Shown piece after piece: positions 44,451 to 56,700 of a DNA stretch of 64,000 bases. The notes beneath the pieces are model-generated. The model did no database searches. It was not told the DNA's origin and saw only the letters and a program-made list of their open reading frames with translations. Each line of letters starts with the position of its first letter. Within the stretch, counting starts at the first letter, position 1. Origin of the DNA: Mauremys mutica (taxonomy: Eukaryota > Chordata > Testudines > Geoemydidae); NCBI RefSeq assembly GCF_020497125.1, contig NC_059082.1, positions 23,086,965 to 23,150,964 of the forward strand, read 5' to 3'. Both the position numbers and the translations under genes were made by a program.

Positions 44451-47060
44451 ATAGCAAGAGATCCTGAAATTGCATATTGGGTGCAAATTCAATGCTGGTA
44501 TGAAAGTTATCTTTGGTTTCAGCAAGTAGTCTCAAGACACATTACAATGGAAATACTAAAAAATGTGGTAATGTACTTTGAATTTCCCTGCATTTTTAAA
44601 TTCTCAAGTTTTAAATAAATAAGGCTTTCTTTCTAAACTATAAGTAAGTTACAAAGCAGTGTTTTCCTGGAGAAAGCAAAATGTTAATTATGGTTGTCCT
44701 CTTCAATATTACATTAATGAGACTGCATTTATAAGATCCCTTAAATGTGAGGTTATGTCTTCCTATTAACTTTTCCACTTCAGTTATGTCTAGTTGGGAA
44801 CAGAGCTTTTTAAAAGAAACCGGGCTAGAATTTAAGGTAAACTAGAGACTCTAATATTCATGGAACACATTTCATTAGACAATTGCATTGTCAGTTTTTT
44901 AAAAAGGAGTTTAACATAGGAAAAAAATTGAGAACTATTTAGTGACAAACATCCTGTTCTCATTCAACATTGTTTTAATAAGGAGATATTTCAGTTGCAT
45001 TTTAAAATACCTATTTGTAATTATAACTGGATAGCCTGAAACTTGACCAAACATGGTTAACTTGGGAAATAGATGGTGCTGCAAAGTTGCTTAATTTCTT
45101 AGTCTTTAGCATTTTAATTGGACTTTATCACAAGAAAATATAACCTGCCATGATAACATATGTTGGATTCTAGTTTACCTTGATTTTTTTTTTAAGCTAC
45201 AGGTATAAGAAAGATTACAGATTTCTTATTCTAGCAATGGGACATATACTTGCATATTTGCTCACTTTAGAATTTGGTATGCTTTGGCGATTTGCTACAG
45301 TAATTTGAAATACCAGTTAGAGATCTAACAGGCACGTGTAAAATCTTTCCCCCTCTACGCTAGAATTTTATATGCAGATGTTGCACTGCTTTCTTTCTGA
45401 TTTTATCACAATAAGAATGGAACAGTTTCATTCCTCTGAAAGTTCTGTTAGCAACAGAGCACTTAAAGCTTTTCAACTATAAATTGTAAACTATTTCATG
45501 CATTTTCCTGGTTAACAGACATGCAAGAAAGAATGTACTGAAATAAAAACGTAGCCTGGTAAGCAGGTACAAAACAAAGGGCCATATCCCACTCTTATAG
45601 AGCTCCATAGAAGTTTTGCTATTGACTTCAAGATGTGCCCCCTCACCCACTCCCCCCCCCAAAAAGGCAAAAAAGCACAAATGTAATCTTCTTGGCGCTG
45701 CTCCCCCTGAAGTCAGCAGGAGTTTTGCCATAATCTTCATTGGAAAAAGAATTTGGTCCCAAAAGCACATTCCTTCACATGTCTCCTTCAACTCCTTTTC
45801 TCATTAACGGCCTTTTTATCCATAGACTTCAATGTCAATGGGGCAGAATTGGACACTGTGAATTTATTCAGATTTTTAATTTTTGTGTACAAAATGAATT
45901 AAATAGAATGGAATATAATGTTTGGAGTCTAGATGATATTGCTGGCTGGGAGATGTATATAAAATACATTGGTAGGGAAAGATGGTCTTTTGACACCCTT
46001 CAAGCAGATGAGCCTTCAGCAATGTCAGCCAAGGAGGGACAGTGTAATAAAAGTATGCAAACATGGCAAATATCACATCAGCCATTCACACAGCTGTAGA
46101 GCCACATCCTGCTCCTATTGAAGCCAATGGCAAAACTCACTGACTTCGGTGGAAGCAGGATTCCACTATCAGCACCTGTGCTCTGACACTGTGACTCCTA
46201 AAATGACATTCTTTCTTGCCAGTCTTGGAAACAAATATTAAAGTGGTTTAGTAATTGCAAATAACAGTCTTGATGACAGGTTTTGTGTGTTATACAGTTA
46301 GATTAGTTTCTACCTATAACTCTACATAGTATTTTGTGTAAAAATAGCTTTGGAATATTAAAATCATTGCAATAAAATACCTGCAATATAATATTAAATG
46401 TATTCTTTGGTAGCTAGTCGATTTTTTTTAATGGATGGAATATTATTTCACTTGTTTAAAATCTGAACATTCCTTAACAAACAAAGAGAATGCACTGGTT
46501 TAGGTATCATTCAAAATTTCTTTGCCTAGTTTGAACTTGTTTCCAGGTGTCGCACCGGCGAAGTTCAAACGATAAAACAGCAAAAAATCACACCACCGTT
46601 CAATGAATTCAGACGACTCCATGCTATGTTGGTTGTGCTATGGCACAACCCTTTCTGAAGACGAGCCCTGACTAAGTCCCTAACCACTGGTGTGTACACA
46701 GTACGGATACACCATACACCTTCATGGCAATATCTGTGGAAATGAAGAGCCATATCTGAAAAGGTGTCCATTCAATGACAAGAAATCACTATGCTCCAAA
46801 CCACTAAACAAGCCAAATACGGTGAAAATGATCATGGATGAAGGTGTAAGACCAGTGGTTTCTTTCGTTTCTCTCTGTTTTTTGTTTTGTTTCTTTTCTT
46901 TCTTTTCTGTTTTTTTTCCAAGTCGTCATCCTACTAAAGTGTGTGTCTCAGAACAAAGTCAAAATGCAGGTGAAATAAGTCTTTGGTTTCTTTGGACTTA
47001 TAAATAACTTTTTTTTTCAAATAGTTCTAAGTATAAACCTGCTATCTTGAGGTCCTGGTC

Positions 47061-47085
47061 TTTATTTATTTATTTATTTATTTTT
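47061..47085 (-). terminator. tandem AATAAA tract just after the ONECUT1 stop
   Basis: The plus strand reads TTTA repeated about six times, so the sense strand of ONECUT1 has overlapping AATAAA hexamers 40-60 nt after the stop codon. They could act as a very proximal poly(A) signal, giving a 3' UTR without most miR-9 sites, or be an inert A-rich microsatellite. Confidence 0.4.
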
Positions 47086-47123
47086 AAAGCTTTTCCACCG
47101 AGGTTTAGTTTGTGGTTACTCCT

Positions 47124-47416
47124 TCATGCTTTGGTACAAGTGCTTGATGAAGATGATGAATTGCCTGAATTGGAGCTTCCCTCGTCTTGCCACTTATCCA
47201 GACTCCTCCTCCGTGCATTCATGAAAAAGTTGCTGACGGTGCTCAGCTCCAACCCTAGCTGCTGGGAAATGGTGATTTGTAATTCTTTGGATGGACGCTT
47301 ATTTTCCTTGAATATTGCATGTAGAGTTCGACGCTGGACATCCGTGAAGACCAACCGAGGCTTTTTGGGTGTATTCCCTCTATCTTTCCCATGTTCTTGT
47401 TCTTTCCTCTTGCATG
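47124..47416 (-). CDS. ONECUT1: ONECUT1 (HNF6) terminal exon: homeodomain and C-terminus
   Basis: Last coding exon of the transcription factor ONECUT1/HNF6, which binds DNA in liver, pancreas, retina and motor neurons through a cut domain plus a divergent homeodomain. Reading on the minus strand, a pyrimidine-rich tract and CAG end at 47417. The exon opens with the last two bases of a split codon, then CKRKEQEHGKDRG, and runs 96 residues to TGA at 47124-47126. The homeodomain recognition helix reads LSTVSNFFMNARRR. Phe and Met replace the usual Trp48 and Gln50, which is the ONECUT class signature. The tail (GSSNSGNSSSSSSTCTKA) matches ONECUT1; as I recall, ONECUT2 differs here. The frame is intact. 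The cut domain is encoded by an upstream exon that is not in the window. Confidence 0.95.
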
Positions 47417-47430
47417 CTGCAATAAAACAC
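47417..47430 (-). promoter_or_regulatory. ONECUT1: splice acceptor of ONECUT1 last exon
   Basis: On the minus strand the bases just before the exon read gtgttttattgcag, a T-rich tract ending in the invariant AG. This junction gives the correct ONECUT1 frame (split codon, then CKRKEQEHG), which fixes the exon boundary. Confidence 0.9.
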
Positions 47431-50400
47431 AGGAGATGTTAGAGTTTGGACTGAGAGAGCATTGGAGAAGATGCTGCTAATGCAGTAAACAAGTTGGAAA
47501 TAAGATTCATTTCACCTTAGATTTTCCAAATTTAGGGATGATGTCTAAGCTTGAGTAAATCAGATCCTTCTACAGTCAGCCCCTCTTGGACCTACCTATA
47601 TTCACTTATCTATATATAAGTGAGTTTGTGTTGGTGTAATTTACATGCTGAACAGCTAGATGACAATACAGGAAGGTGTAAGATGGAGGAGGGTATGGCA
47701 TTCTTTCATGAATTTGTACATTCTTACATCCACCCACTAGTTGATTTTTTTTTTACAACTCATTTCACTCATCTCTTATGGCCCTTTGGAGTGTGAGTTA
47801 CATTAATTTACATTCCCAAAGACTCCTTTACACTCAGACTCAGTGGGTCAAATTCAAAGATGATATGTAAGGTTTGGAGTGAAGTGTAGCTTGCAGGTTG
47901 GTCAGTGGATGTGAGTCAAAGTAAGTCTCAGGAAGTCAGAGTCTAATTAAGTTTAAGAGACTTCTGAGGGACTCAAAGTTGGTGTACCATACATACTGAG
48001 GGACCTAGTATATTACACTAGTTTAGTCTCCCTTAGGTTCATCTCTGAATTCGACCCATGGAATCCCCCTCCAAGTGGGGAAGGGTGTGGCCCTGAGGAA
48101 GCCACATCTAGGGGTAGTCCCCAGTAGTGTGGGTCCAGAGCCATGATACCAGGGAGCTGAGAGGAGGCTGCTGGAGTATGGAACCAGCACAGAGGCACCT
48201 CACAGTTGCCTGGCATCCTACAGATCTCTAGGGCTTCATGATGTGTGAGGGTGGCTTCTCCATTCCATGGAGCAAACCTCATCACCCTGGCATAAGAAAG
48301 AAACACCAGGAGGAAATCCCCCCATACCCTTGACTTTTCCCAGGGAAGGGGTAAACCCTAATAACATCCTGTAAGGGTCATAGATATACTTGTAATCATG
48401 TTGACCCAGACTTACTGTCCTCTTTTACTTTGTTGTATAGAGAAAACATCTGAGGAGGGAGAGGCACTCTATAACTGTCTGTTAAAATGCTACAGTTGAG
48501 GCATTTAACCTTTGTAATGCCCAGTAATGCTGGCTGTATACCTCTGTATCATCCCTGTAAGATGAAGTGGAAATTTACTGATTTTTCAAGTCAAACTTTT
48601 CCACTTTTTTTTAATTTTTCTGTTTTTGTTGTCAATCCATTTTCTGTAGCATCTTTTAATTGGCAGAGGAACAAAGAACTGAGAAGAAACAGGGTTGTAT
48701 TACACTCTTGAGGCCAGATAATTAGATATTTTGAACAAAATAAACAACATTGTGACACCCAGAACAGTGACACAGTAAATCTTGGTTACAACATTTCCAT
48801 TTAATTCCATCTCTCTTTCCGTTCTTGTTATCTGATGTTGTTTTGGTCTGTATTTTTAAAGTGCATATAGCACTTGTGAAAATGCTGTATTGAAAGACCT
48901 GGAGATTATCCATTGGACAGAGACAGAAGGGGCAGTGGGAATGCAAGCTTCCCTTTCATTCCCCAGCAATTATGTCTCATTGCTGACCTGGAGGGACCAC
49001 TTCTAAAGAGAAAATTAAATTTCCTCCTCCATGCCCATTCAGTCCTCATTTCTGCTGTCCCAGTATGGCCACACATTCCTTTAGTATTGGATTGAGGAGA
49101 TCAAATTATTCCACTAGGCCCCCAGATATCTCGTGTATTGTCACTCACAGCAACCTGTGCATGAGGCAGGGGATAAGGGCATTTCAGTTCTCTCAGCAGT
49201 GAAGTTTTTGAAGAAGTTACTTGCCAATATTTATTCCAGTTACAGCATGTTTGCTTGGTTATGACACACTAATCAAATGGACAGAGATTCAAAAATTTTT
49301 ATAGTTGTTTTGAACTAAAGAACCATTTAAAATCCAAACTCCCTGTCCTCTACGATAATATACCATTAATATGTCAAACCTTGTGTTTTTCATTCAAGCA
49401 AACCCTCAGTGAAGTTATGCTTTGTATATTAATTAATTAATTCCTGGACAAAAGCTGGAGTTCAAGCTGGGAATATATACTGGTAACCTAAGAGTTTAAA
49501 TACCCTTGCAAGAATGTTGTTTGTTAATAGATAATACAATAAAAAGCAAGGAAATTCACAGTAAAGAATAAACTTTAACAAAACCTCAAATATTTGAAAG
49601 TATGAAAATTCACAGTAAAGGCACCCAAAGAACCTAAACTGCTGCTGTAATGACTCCAGTATCCATCCTTACCTTTGCCCTTGTAGTGATGCCCCGAGGG
49701 GAGTCAAGGAAACAAACTTTGAGAAAAAATTAAAAACAATTTCATTTCCTCAGAATGCCCCCTCTCTAATCTGTCAATGGTTGCTCAGATTCTGACCTGT
49801 GCACAGACGCACTGTTCACCGATGAAATAATCATTCATTATAATTTGTCCCGATTGGACAAATAGCATTAGAATCACAACCAGACAGACACACAGCAGTA
49901 AATACAGAGTTGGTTTATCTGCATATATAAACCTCCTAGTTCTAGGTCAAACAAATATAGGATGGTGCTTCAGAAACATGAAGAATAGCAGAAAATAAAC
50001 ATGCATTGCAAATCTGCCTTGTAAAGCTTGACACCTTCTTGATCTTTGTGGCTCCACCCCATACAAGTTAAGATTCCTAAATAATTCCCTAGAAAATGGC
50101 CCATGATTTGAAAATACCTTGTTCCTGAGGACCTCAGCATCTGCACAAGGCCTGAGGTTCTCAAAACCTATCGCTGCTGAGAACACAGGGATCCAAAAAG
50201 TTTAAGGTACTGGGGAGAAAACATAAAATGTTAAAATTGTGATTAAAGATCAAACAAACATCTGTCACTCTCCAAATTGTTAGAACATTCTTCTCATGTC
50301 CCAGTATAGGCAGCATTTCAATCTGCGAACAAATTGGTTACTCTATTCAAAAGTTGTAAGGGATTTTGGAAGCAGAGCTTAGAACCAAATTCAAAACCCA

Positions 50401-50722
50401 GCCTTAACTATGGGGCTGCTACCACTGCTTCCAAAATTAATTTAATTTTGTTCAGTTTAATTGAAAGTGCCTCGCCTTGGCTCTACACCTCTTAAAATGA
50501 TAAAAAGTGCCTAATGCGGCACAATATTGTAGATTGAATTAGACTGATCACATAATACACCATCAGACCTGCCAACAAAACCAACAAAACAATAACCCCA
50601 TATTTTACCAGCCTCTCCCCTCAGATCAATCCCCATCTAAGTGTCCAGGAAAATGGTAGACTTTGCAGAATGATTGAGAAATCCAGAGTGTGATGGATCA
50701 GGAAGGGAACATATTCTAGAAC

Positions 50723-51014
50723 AGGGGTTGGCAACCTTTCAGAAGTGGTGTGCCGAGTCTTCATTTATTCACTCTAATTTAAGGTTTTGCGTGCGGGTAA
50801 TACATTTTAATGTTTTTAGAAGGTCTGTTTCTATAAGTCTATAATATAGAACTAAACTATTGTTGTATGTAAAGTAAATAAGGTTTTTAAAATGTATAAG
50901 AAGCTTCATTTAAAATTAAATTAAAATGTAGAGCCCCCCGGACCAGTGGCCAGGACTTGGGCAGTGTGAGTGCCACTGAAAATCAGCACACGTGCCATAG
51001 GTTGCCTACCCCTG
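50723..51014. mobile_element. hAT MITE, 292 bp
   Basis: CAGGGGTTGGCAACCT at the left and AGGTTGCCTACCCCTG at the right are inverted. The flanks TTCTAGAA (50715-50722) and TTCTAGAG (51015-51022) match at 7 of 8 bases. The AT-rich interior has no open frame. It inserted into ONECUT1 intron 1. Confidence 0.85.
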
Positions 51015-51165
51015 TTCTAGAGCCAAGGAACTCTCAGAGAAATCACGTGACAGATACTTCCTAATTTAAGTTGAGAAAAAACAACTATTGCTGGTGCTTC
51101 CACTGATCTCATCAGAGAAGGCAACATTCAGTTGCAGTCCTCTTAGGAATGTGATATAAACTTTT

Positions 51166-51209
51166 CTGACATTCTTCCTATTTGAGCCTGACATTCTTCC
51201 TATCTGAGT
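51166..51209. repeat. 22-bp tandem duplication
   Basis: CTGACATTCTTCCTAT followed by T/C and TGAG occurs twice in tandem (51166-51187, 51188-51209) with two differences. Confidence 0.8.
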
Positions 51210-51409
51210 AAAGTGTGGTTCTGCTCCAAAAAATAAGCCAGTTTAAAATGCTCACAGGCTGGATAGTACTTACTGAATGAGCAGCTGTTCGATATCTTGT
51301 TTTAGTCTCATTATTCAATGTGTGGCCCCATGCTTTATTTACGGCATGCTATTCAAACGCTCTCCGGATATTAAATTATTAATTACCTCAGGGGCTTTTC
51401 TCTGGAGCT

Positions 51410-51845
51410 TATCACTATAGTATCCAAGCGCTTCACAAATATTAATTTACTTTCCCAATACCCGTGTGAGGTGACAGGGAGGTATTATCCCCCTTTTACA
51501 GTTGCAGTACTGAGGCACACAGAGATTAAGGTCAAAGGTGTCCACTAATTTTGGGTGCCCATTTTGAGACATGATTTTTCAGAGTATGTAGTATTTGTAT
51601 TGCACTGACTACGTTCAAAGCACAGCTCCCATTGACCTTAGCTGCAGCTGCCAGTGCTCAGCACTTCTGCAAATCAAAACCCAGGGTCTCAATTCAGGTT
51701 CCCAGAAAATGAGAAACACATAATTAGAAATAATCTCTGATGAGTTTGATTTAAGTGACTTGCCCAGAATCACCTAGGAATTCTGTACCAGAGGCAGTGA
51801 TAGAATCCAGTTCTCCAGGGCAGCATTCAACTGCCTTGAGCATGG
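51410..51845 (-). repeat. MIR-like SINE split by another repeat
   Basis: The MIR core runs 51410-51535 ('ttatcccccttttacagttgc', 'gaggcacacagag'), stops, and resumes at about 51752 ('aagtgacttgcccagaatcacc'). The intervening ~215 bp ('ttttgggtgcccattttgagac'...) looks like a separate interspersed repeat inserted into it. Confidence 0.6.
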
Positions 51846-52346
51846 ACTGTCCTTTCTCTTCCTGCAGTTCCTTGCCTCATTCACTACACACCTTCCAGCT
51901 TCTGCAATAATTGAGGCTGGTGTTCAAGAAATAACAGCCTCTTTTACTACACATCCCTGATTAATCCCTAGGCCACAGTCCATCCTGTGCACTGATTGAG
52001 GCAGGGGTCCTGGGGAAAAAATAGTATATGATCATGTAATTAAGGACTGTATCATATTGCATATGCACAAGGAGGCCGAATTAAGGTTGCAAAGGTAATC
52101 CGGTTTCCGACATTTCCTACCTTTTGAGTGCTTGACTTTGCAACATTAATCTTACTTTAAAAATGTAGATTTTTGTGTGTAATTTCCTAGGGTTTTAAAA
52201 AAAGCAAAATAAAAACACATAAATTGAATTGTGTTGAATTATATTGACTCCTACGTGGTTCAGCATCAGAGTTAGAACTTTTAGATCTACAACACAGACC
52301 TCTGCTACTTCAGCTAACAGAGTAACTGATAGCAGTAGTAGGTTGT

Positions 52347-52985
52347 TGTTGTGGAAAAGTGACCACACGGTTGATTTTAGATCAGACAGCCTGAGGCACC
52401 TTTATTTTCATACAAGCATGCATGCAGGGAGAGACAGCATGTCCCCATGCAAGGGGTTAACTGCTCCGCCTGTTACAGATTTTCCCAAGCTTTTAAAGGT
52501 TAAAACCGCAAAACGTAGCACGCATATCACACACTGTTATTGCCTTATTTGGGATACAGTATTTGCCAACAAGCAAGCTATCTCACTATTTTCCCATTTT
52601 AGGTTTTTCCTGTTATTGTCCTTTGGCAGTCGAGTTGGTGGTCTGACTGTCCTGACGACCCCTACTCTGCGGTTACATTTTGCAAAAGCTCTTGCCACAC
52701 TCTAACTGTCACAAGCTGCATTGGCACACGTGGGCCTTCCTTATCTTTCTCAATTGTTTCCCTGTTCCTGGTTTCTTGCTCTCCAGGCCCTTTGCACAAA
52801 TAAACAAATTTAGCAGAAGTTAAACCTTTGCCCTTATATAGCAAACTGTGTTAGCTGCAAGCCTTGGGCCTATGAGCCAAACAAGCATGCATACTTATTT
52901 CCAGGCCTTTAAGCAGAGTCTCCCTTTTTCCCTATCAATATGTTACTGAAAATGATACATTAGCATGTCACAGACTGCTGAGGCA
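52347..52985 (-). mobile_element. probable solo LTR, 639 bp
   Basis: On the minus strand it starts TGCCTCAGCAG and ends CCACAACA. A TATA box (TATATAAGG) is at about 52833-52841 and AATAAA is at 52401-52406, in the order and spacing of an LTR promoter and poly(A) site. The flanks GGTTGT (52341-52346) and AGTTGT (52986-52991) match at 5 of 6. No internal retroviral sequence is present. The 153-codon frame here is incidental. Confidence 0.55.
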
Positions 52986-53088
52986 AGTTGTTCCCCAGTA
53001 TTGTGTATTCTGCAGTCCATATGAAAGGAAAACTCTCAGTAAATATTCTTACAGTCATCTCCTTAACTATTTTGTCCAGTTGAACCTA

Positions 53089-53328
53089 GGGGCTTGTTTA
53101 CACTTCCAAGGTAAGTCGACCTAAGTCATGAATAACATAGCTGGAGTCAACGTAGCTTAGATCGACTTACTGCGGTGTCTTACCTTACTCTTTTCTGAGA
53201 GCTGGAGTAGTGGGGTCCACCAGAGAGCGCTCTGCCATCGATTTAGCAGGTCTTCACTAGACCCGCTAAATCAATCCCTGCTGCATGGATTGCAGCAGAG
53301 TCAATCTCCCGGTAGTAAGGACAAGCCC
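53089..53328. mobile_element. Harbinger-like MITE in the intron
   Basis: GGGCTTGTTTACACTT at the left corresponds to the complement of 'taaggacaagccc' at the right. Inside are 'aagtcgacctaagt', 'gatttagcaggtcttcactagacccgctaaat' (itself a palindrome) and similar units. Confidence 0.55.
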
Positions 53329-53439
53329 TTGTAATTGCAGATACACCAGCTATGTCCCATACCTCCCCAGCCTACCACAGGACACCTCTCAGTGCTGCTG
53401 GGGATGGCTCTCTCATGTTATTAATTATTATTTTATTAT

Positions 53440-53725
53440 TTGTATTACAGTAGCACATAGAGAGCCTAACCAAGATCAGGGCCCCATACAAACACAGAGT
53501 AAGACAGGATGTGTCCCAACGAGTTTGCACTCTAACTAGACCAAGCAGGCAAAGGGTGAAACAAAAGAGAACATTGTTATCCCCATTTTACAGAATAGGA
53601 ACTGAGGTGGCATATAGATTAGATGACTTGCCTAAGGTCACATACTGAATCTGTAGCAGGGCCAGAAGCTGAACTCAGAACTCCTGAGTCCTATTCCAGT
53701 GCCTTAATCACCAGGTGTTACTTCT
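53440..53725 (-). repeat. MIR/CORE-SINE-like element
   Basis: Contains 'ttatccccattttacagaatagg', 'gacttgcctaaggtcac' and 'gccttaatcacca'. It is the best-preserved member of this family in the window. Confidence 0.65.
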
Positions 53726-56700
53726 TTCCACTTCAGAAATGCAGGATGAAATCTTAGCCCCACTGACATCAGTGGAAATATCCTAAATCATAAGACAATT
53801 TTAAAAGGTGAGTGGACATTTTTTGTCATTACTTTTAAAAAAAATTCTTTTCTTCTGTATCTTTTGGTGCAAAAGAATGACTGTATACCTTAACTGTACT
53901 GAAAAGAAGTCTCCAATGTTTACTGTAAAAATCTGAACTCTCATGTCTGTGCAATACCTTGTAAATTCTTGGTATAGCTAGAAAACTACAGCAGGGAAGT
54001 TTCATTAGCTGTACTAACAAAGGTCCTGATATAGCAATGCACTTCAGCTTGTGCTTAACTTTAAGCATGTGAGTAATCCCAATTTTATTCAGCAAAGCAC
54101 TTACATGCTGACACTTTGCCCTGCTGGTGACATTGCTATGACCTTCTTCTAAAGACAAAAATACATAGGCCTTCTTTTTCAGAAATGCAATATGCCATGT
54201 TTGTCAATAATGTGTCTAAACTTGCAAACTGATTGACCTAACAAGCACAGTAGAGAACAAATGCATTTAGGTCTCCAATTCAGCTAATTTTAAACATGTG
54301 TGCTACTTCCACCTATTCAGACAAGCATATACTTTAAAACTATAACTTCACAAACATTTAAACAACCTAACATGGTCTTCTTGGTCTCCTAGGGATCGAT
54401 CCAACTCCCATGGCAGTCAGAGGAAAGACTGTTATTGACTTCTGTGGAAAACAGATCAGGTTGAAATTTTCAGAAGTGCTTAAGGGACTTAAGAGCCTAG
54501 ATTCCATTGAAAGCACCTAAGTGATTTAGACACCTTTGAAAATTGTACCCACTTAGTTTGTAAGCTCTTTGGGGCAGACACTACTCTTATTTTCTGTGCT
54601 TTATACAGCACCAAGAACACTGCTAGCACTAACAATAAATAACAGCGATAATGAAAAACAATAATAGGTTTTCCTTAAGACCATTTTCTCTGTTCTATAG
54701 CCAATCAATCAATTTTAATAATAAATTGTAGCTCTCAAGTTGCCAAAGCACAAATGTAGACAAGGGATGAAACAAATGCTCCGAAATGAGAGTCTGTCAA
54801 AAGGAGGAGTGGAGGATGGTTGTTTCCTAACATGAGTGATGGTAAATGGAATCTTTTACCTGTCTACTCTGGACTGGAATTGAACCAGTGACAGTGGGAA
54901 GAGGAAACAGCTGCATCGCTCTCTTCTGGGCCAGAGTCCTTTTTCTTTAAGTAGGCAAAGCTAATTGCTGAAGTCAGGACTTGCTTAAAGACTGATACAT
55001 TAGGCCCTTTCTGGACAACCACCAGGCCTTAGTCTCCTGGATAGTTAATCCTGTATCTTTATGAGCACTATTTTTTTTTAAGTAGCAGAGAATGACACTA
55101 GAAATAATTTGGATTCATGTCTTTAACATACACCTACCCAGAAGCAGCTTAAGTTATTGAGTTGTCTGACTCAATAGACTCAACCAGACAGATCCTGAAT
55201 TCACAAAAATGCTTTCAATTTAAAACCACTGGGATGTTGCACTTTTGTAGATGATCACGCTACGATTGTATCTCTCTATCACAATGTTAGCATGTGTAAC
55301 ATAGCTGGCCATTTCCCCATGTCAACCAATAAAAAGAACAGCGCCTTTTGTTTCTAGTATTGCCTGCAGCTGAGTGATACCCCTTGAGCTGCCATTTGAA
55401 AGATTCTGAAAAAAGCCTGTTTAAGAAAAAGACAAAGCAGAATATAGAAAGAAAGTCACTTTGACTCCAAACTCTGTGTGTGTAGCTAGGACAATGTAAT
55501 ATTATCAGCGTCACAAGGAGACTTATAAATCCATGGCTGAACTGTGGCCTCTTCTAGTCACTTCCATCTTTCTCTGCCCTGAGCAACAGATATTTTGACA
55601 TTTGCAATTCTCCTGATTCAGTCCATCCATCTATTTTTGTCTCCTTTGTTCCTTCTAAGTTGCCTTGGGGATTTGGCTGACTTAACTTGCCAAGTTTGGT
55701 ACTTCTTAAGGCCCAGTTGCCTGTGAGTGGTACAGAACTTCCTGCTGTACCTACTGCTCACTAGAATGGGAGCATCACACCATTTGTCAGTGCTCTTTTA
55801 AGCTCCCTTTTAAACAAGGAGTTGGGCTGATTGTACCCAACACAGTGGGATCAACCCTGGTCCCATTGAGGTAAATGGCAAAGCGCCTATTGATTTCAGT
55901 GGGAGAAGAATCAAGCCCCATATGAAAACTCAGTAATGAGATTGATCTCTCTCAGTTCATGGGATTAGGGGTAGAGAAGTAGATTTTTTTTCCACTGGGA
56001 ACTAAACTTTTCTGTGGGTCCAAAAGCCAAAACTGCAGTAGGCACATGTTGTGCTGACTGCACTGCCTCACTCAGAAGATCATCCGTAAGGGGAAATTTG
56101 CCTTTTTAAAGTCTAAGAAAAAACAAAACAGAACTATTTAGTCACTGCCCACTTTCAGGAGCAGTACAATTCATTCATTCATTTTCTCTCTCTCTCATAC
56201 CTAAAATATATAAACAAAAGTGACAATTTTTCTTTCCTTCTGGATTTTCAACTCCTAAACACACAGAAACACAACACATAAAGACAGATAATATCATAAG
56301 GAATATGCCCTCTGCTTCAGACATGTTATAAAGAGACAACACCATGACTTCCACTCCATCACAGCTTCTCCTTTTGAAGATTTGGTACTCAGGATCAAAA
56401 TGGAGAACAGAAGAAACTATATGGACAAAACTTGCACTGACTTCTGTGAAAGATTTTGAAATCACAGGTGAGCTGCCACTGAAAGAAAAGTTTATCAGTC
56501 AATGGCTAAAAACGTTAACGGCAGTGACCACACTCTTTCAGATATAAAATGGAAAAGTGTCACGTTCTCAACAACTCAATGAATGGAAGGATTCTGGAAA
56601 TATTTTCCTACGGAGCTGTGCCCTGATGGATGTAGCACTGAGGGTAATTCTTCCATCTGAGTGCAACACAACATGGCAGCAAATGGAATTCTATTGCTCA

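Larger units (their letters stand above)
42250..47123 (-). other. ONECUT1: putative ONECUT1 3' UTR (minimum extent)
   Basis: The sequence after the TGA is AT-rich with no significant ORF. It carries ten miR-9 seed matches on the sense (minus) strand between 46987 and 42348, which argues that the whole stretch is transcribed as 3' UTR. AATAAA candidates on the minus strand include a tandem tract at 47061-47085, one at 42606-42611, one at 42249-42254, and more distal ones at 39701-39706 and about 38890. The true end is unknown. If it is the 38890 signal, the 3' UTR is about 8.2 kb. Several decayed interspersed repeats with the CCATTGACTTCA core lie inside, near 43.48-43.63, 43.96-44.04, 45.59-45.77 and 46.10-46.16 kb. 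Extent is inferred; no transcript evidence is available here. Confidence 0.6.

Noticed and set aside
52244..52705. 153-codon plus-strand frame
   Set aside because: It mostly coincides with the probable LTR, on the opposite strand to its promoter, and has no homology I recognise.
53460..53725. Regularly spaced repeats as a CRISPR-like array
   Set aside because: The genome is vertebrate and the repeats are dispersed SINE fragments without uniform spacers.
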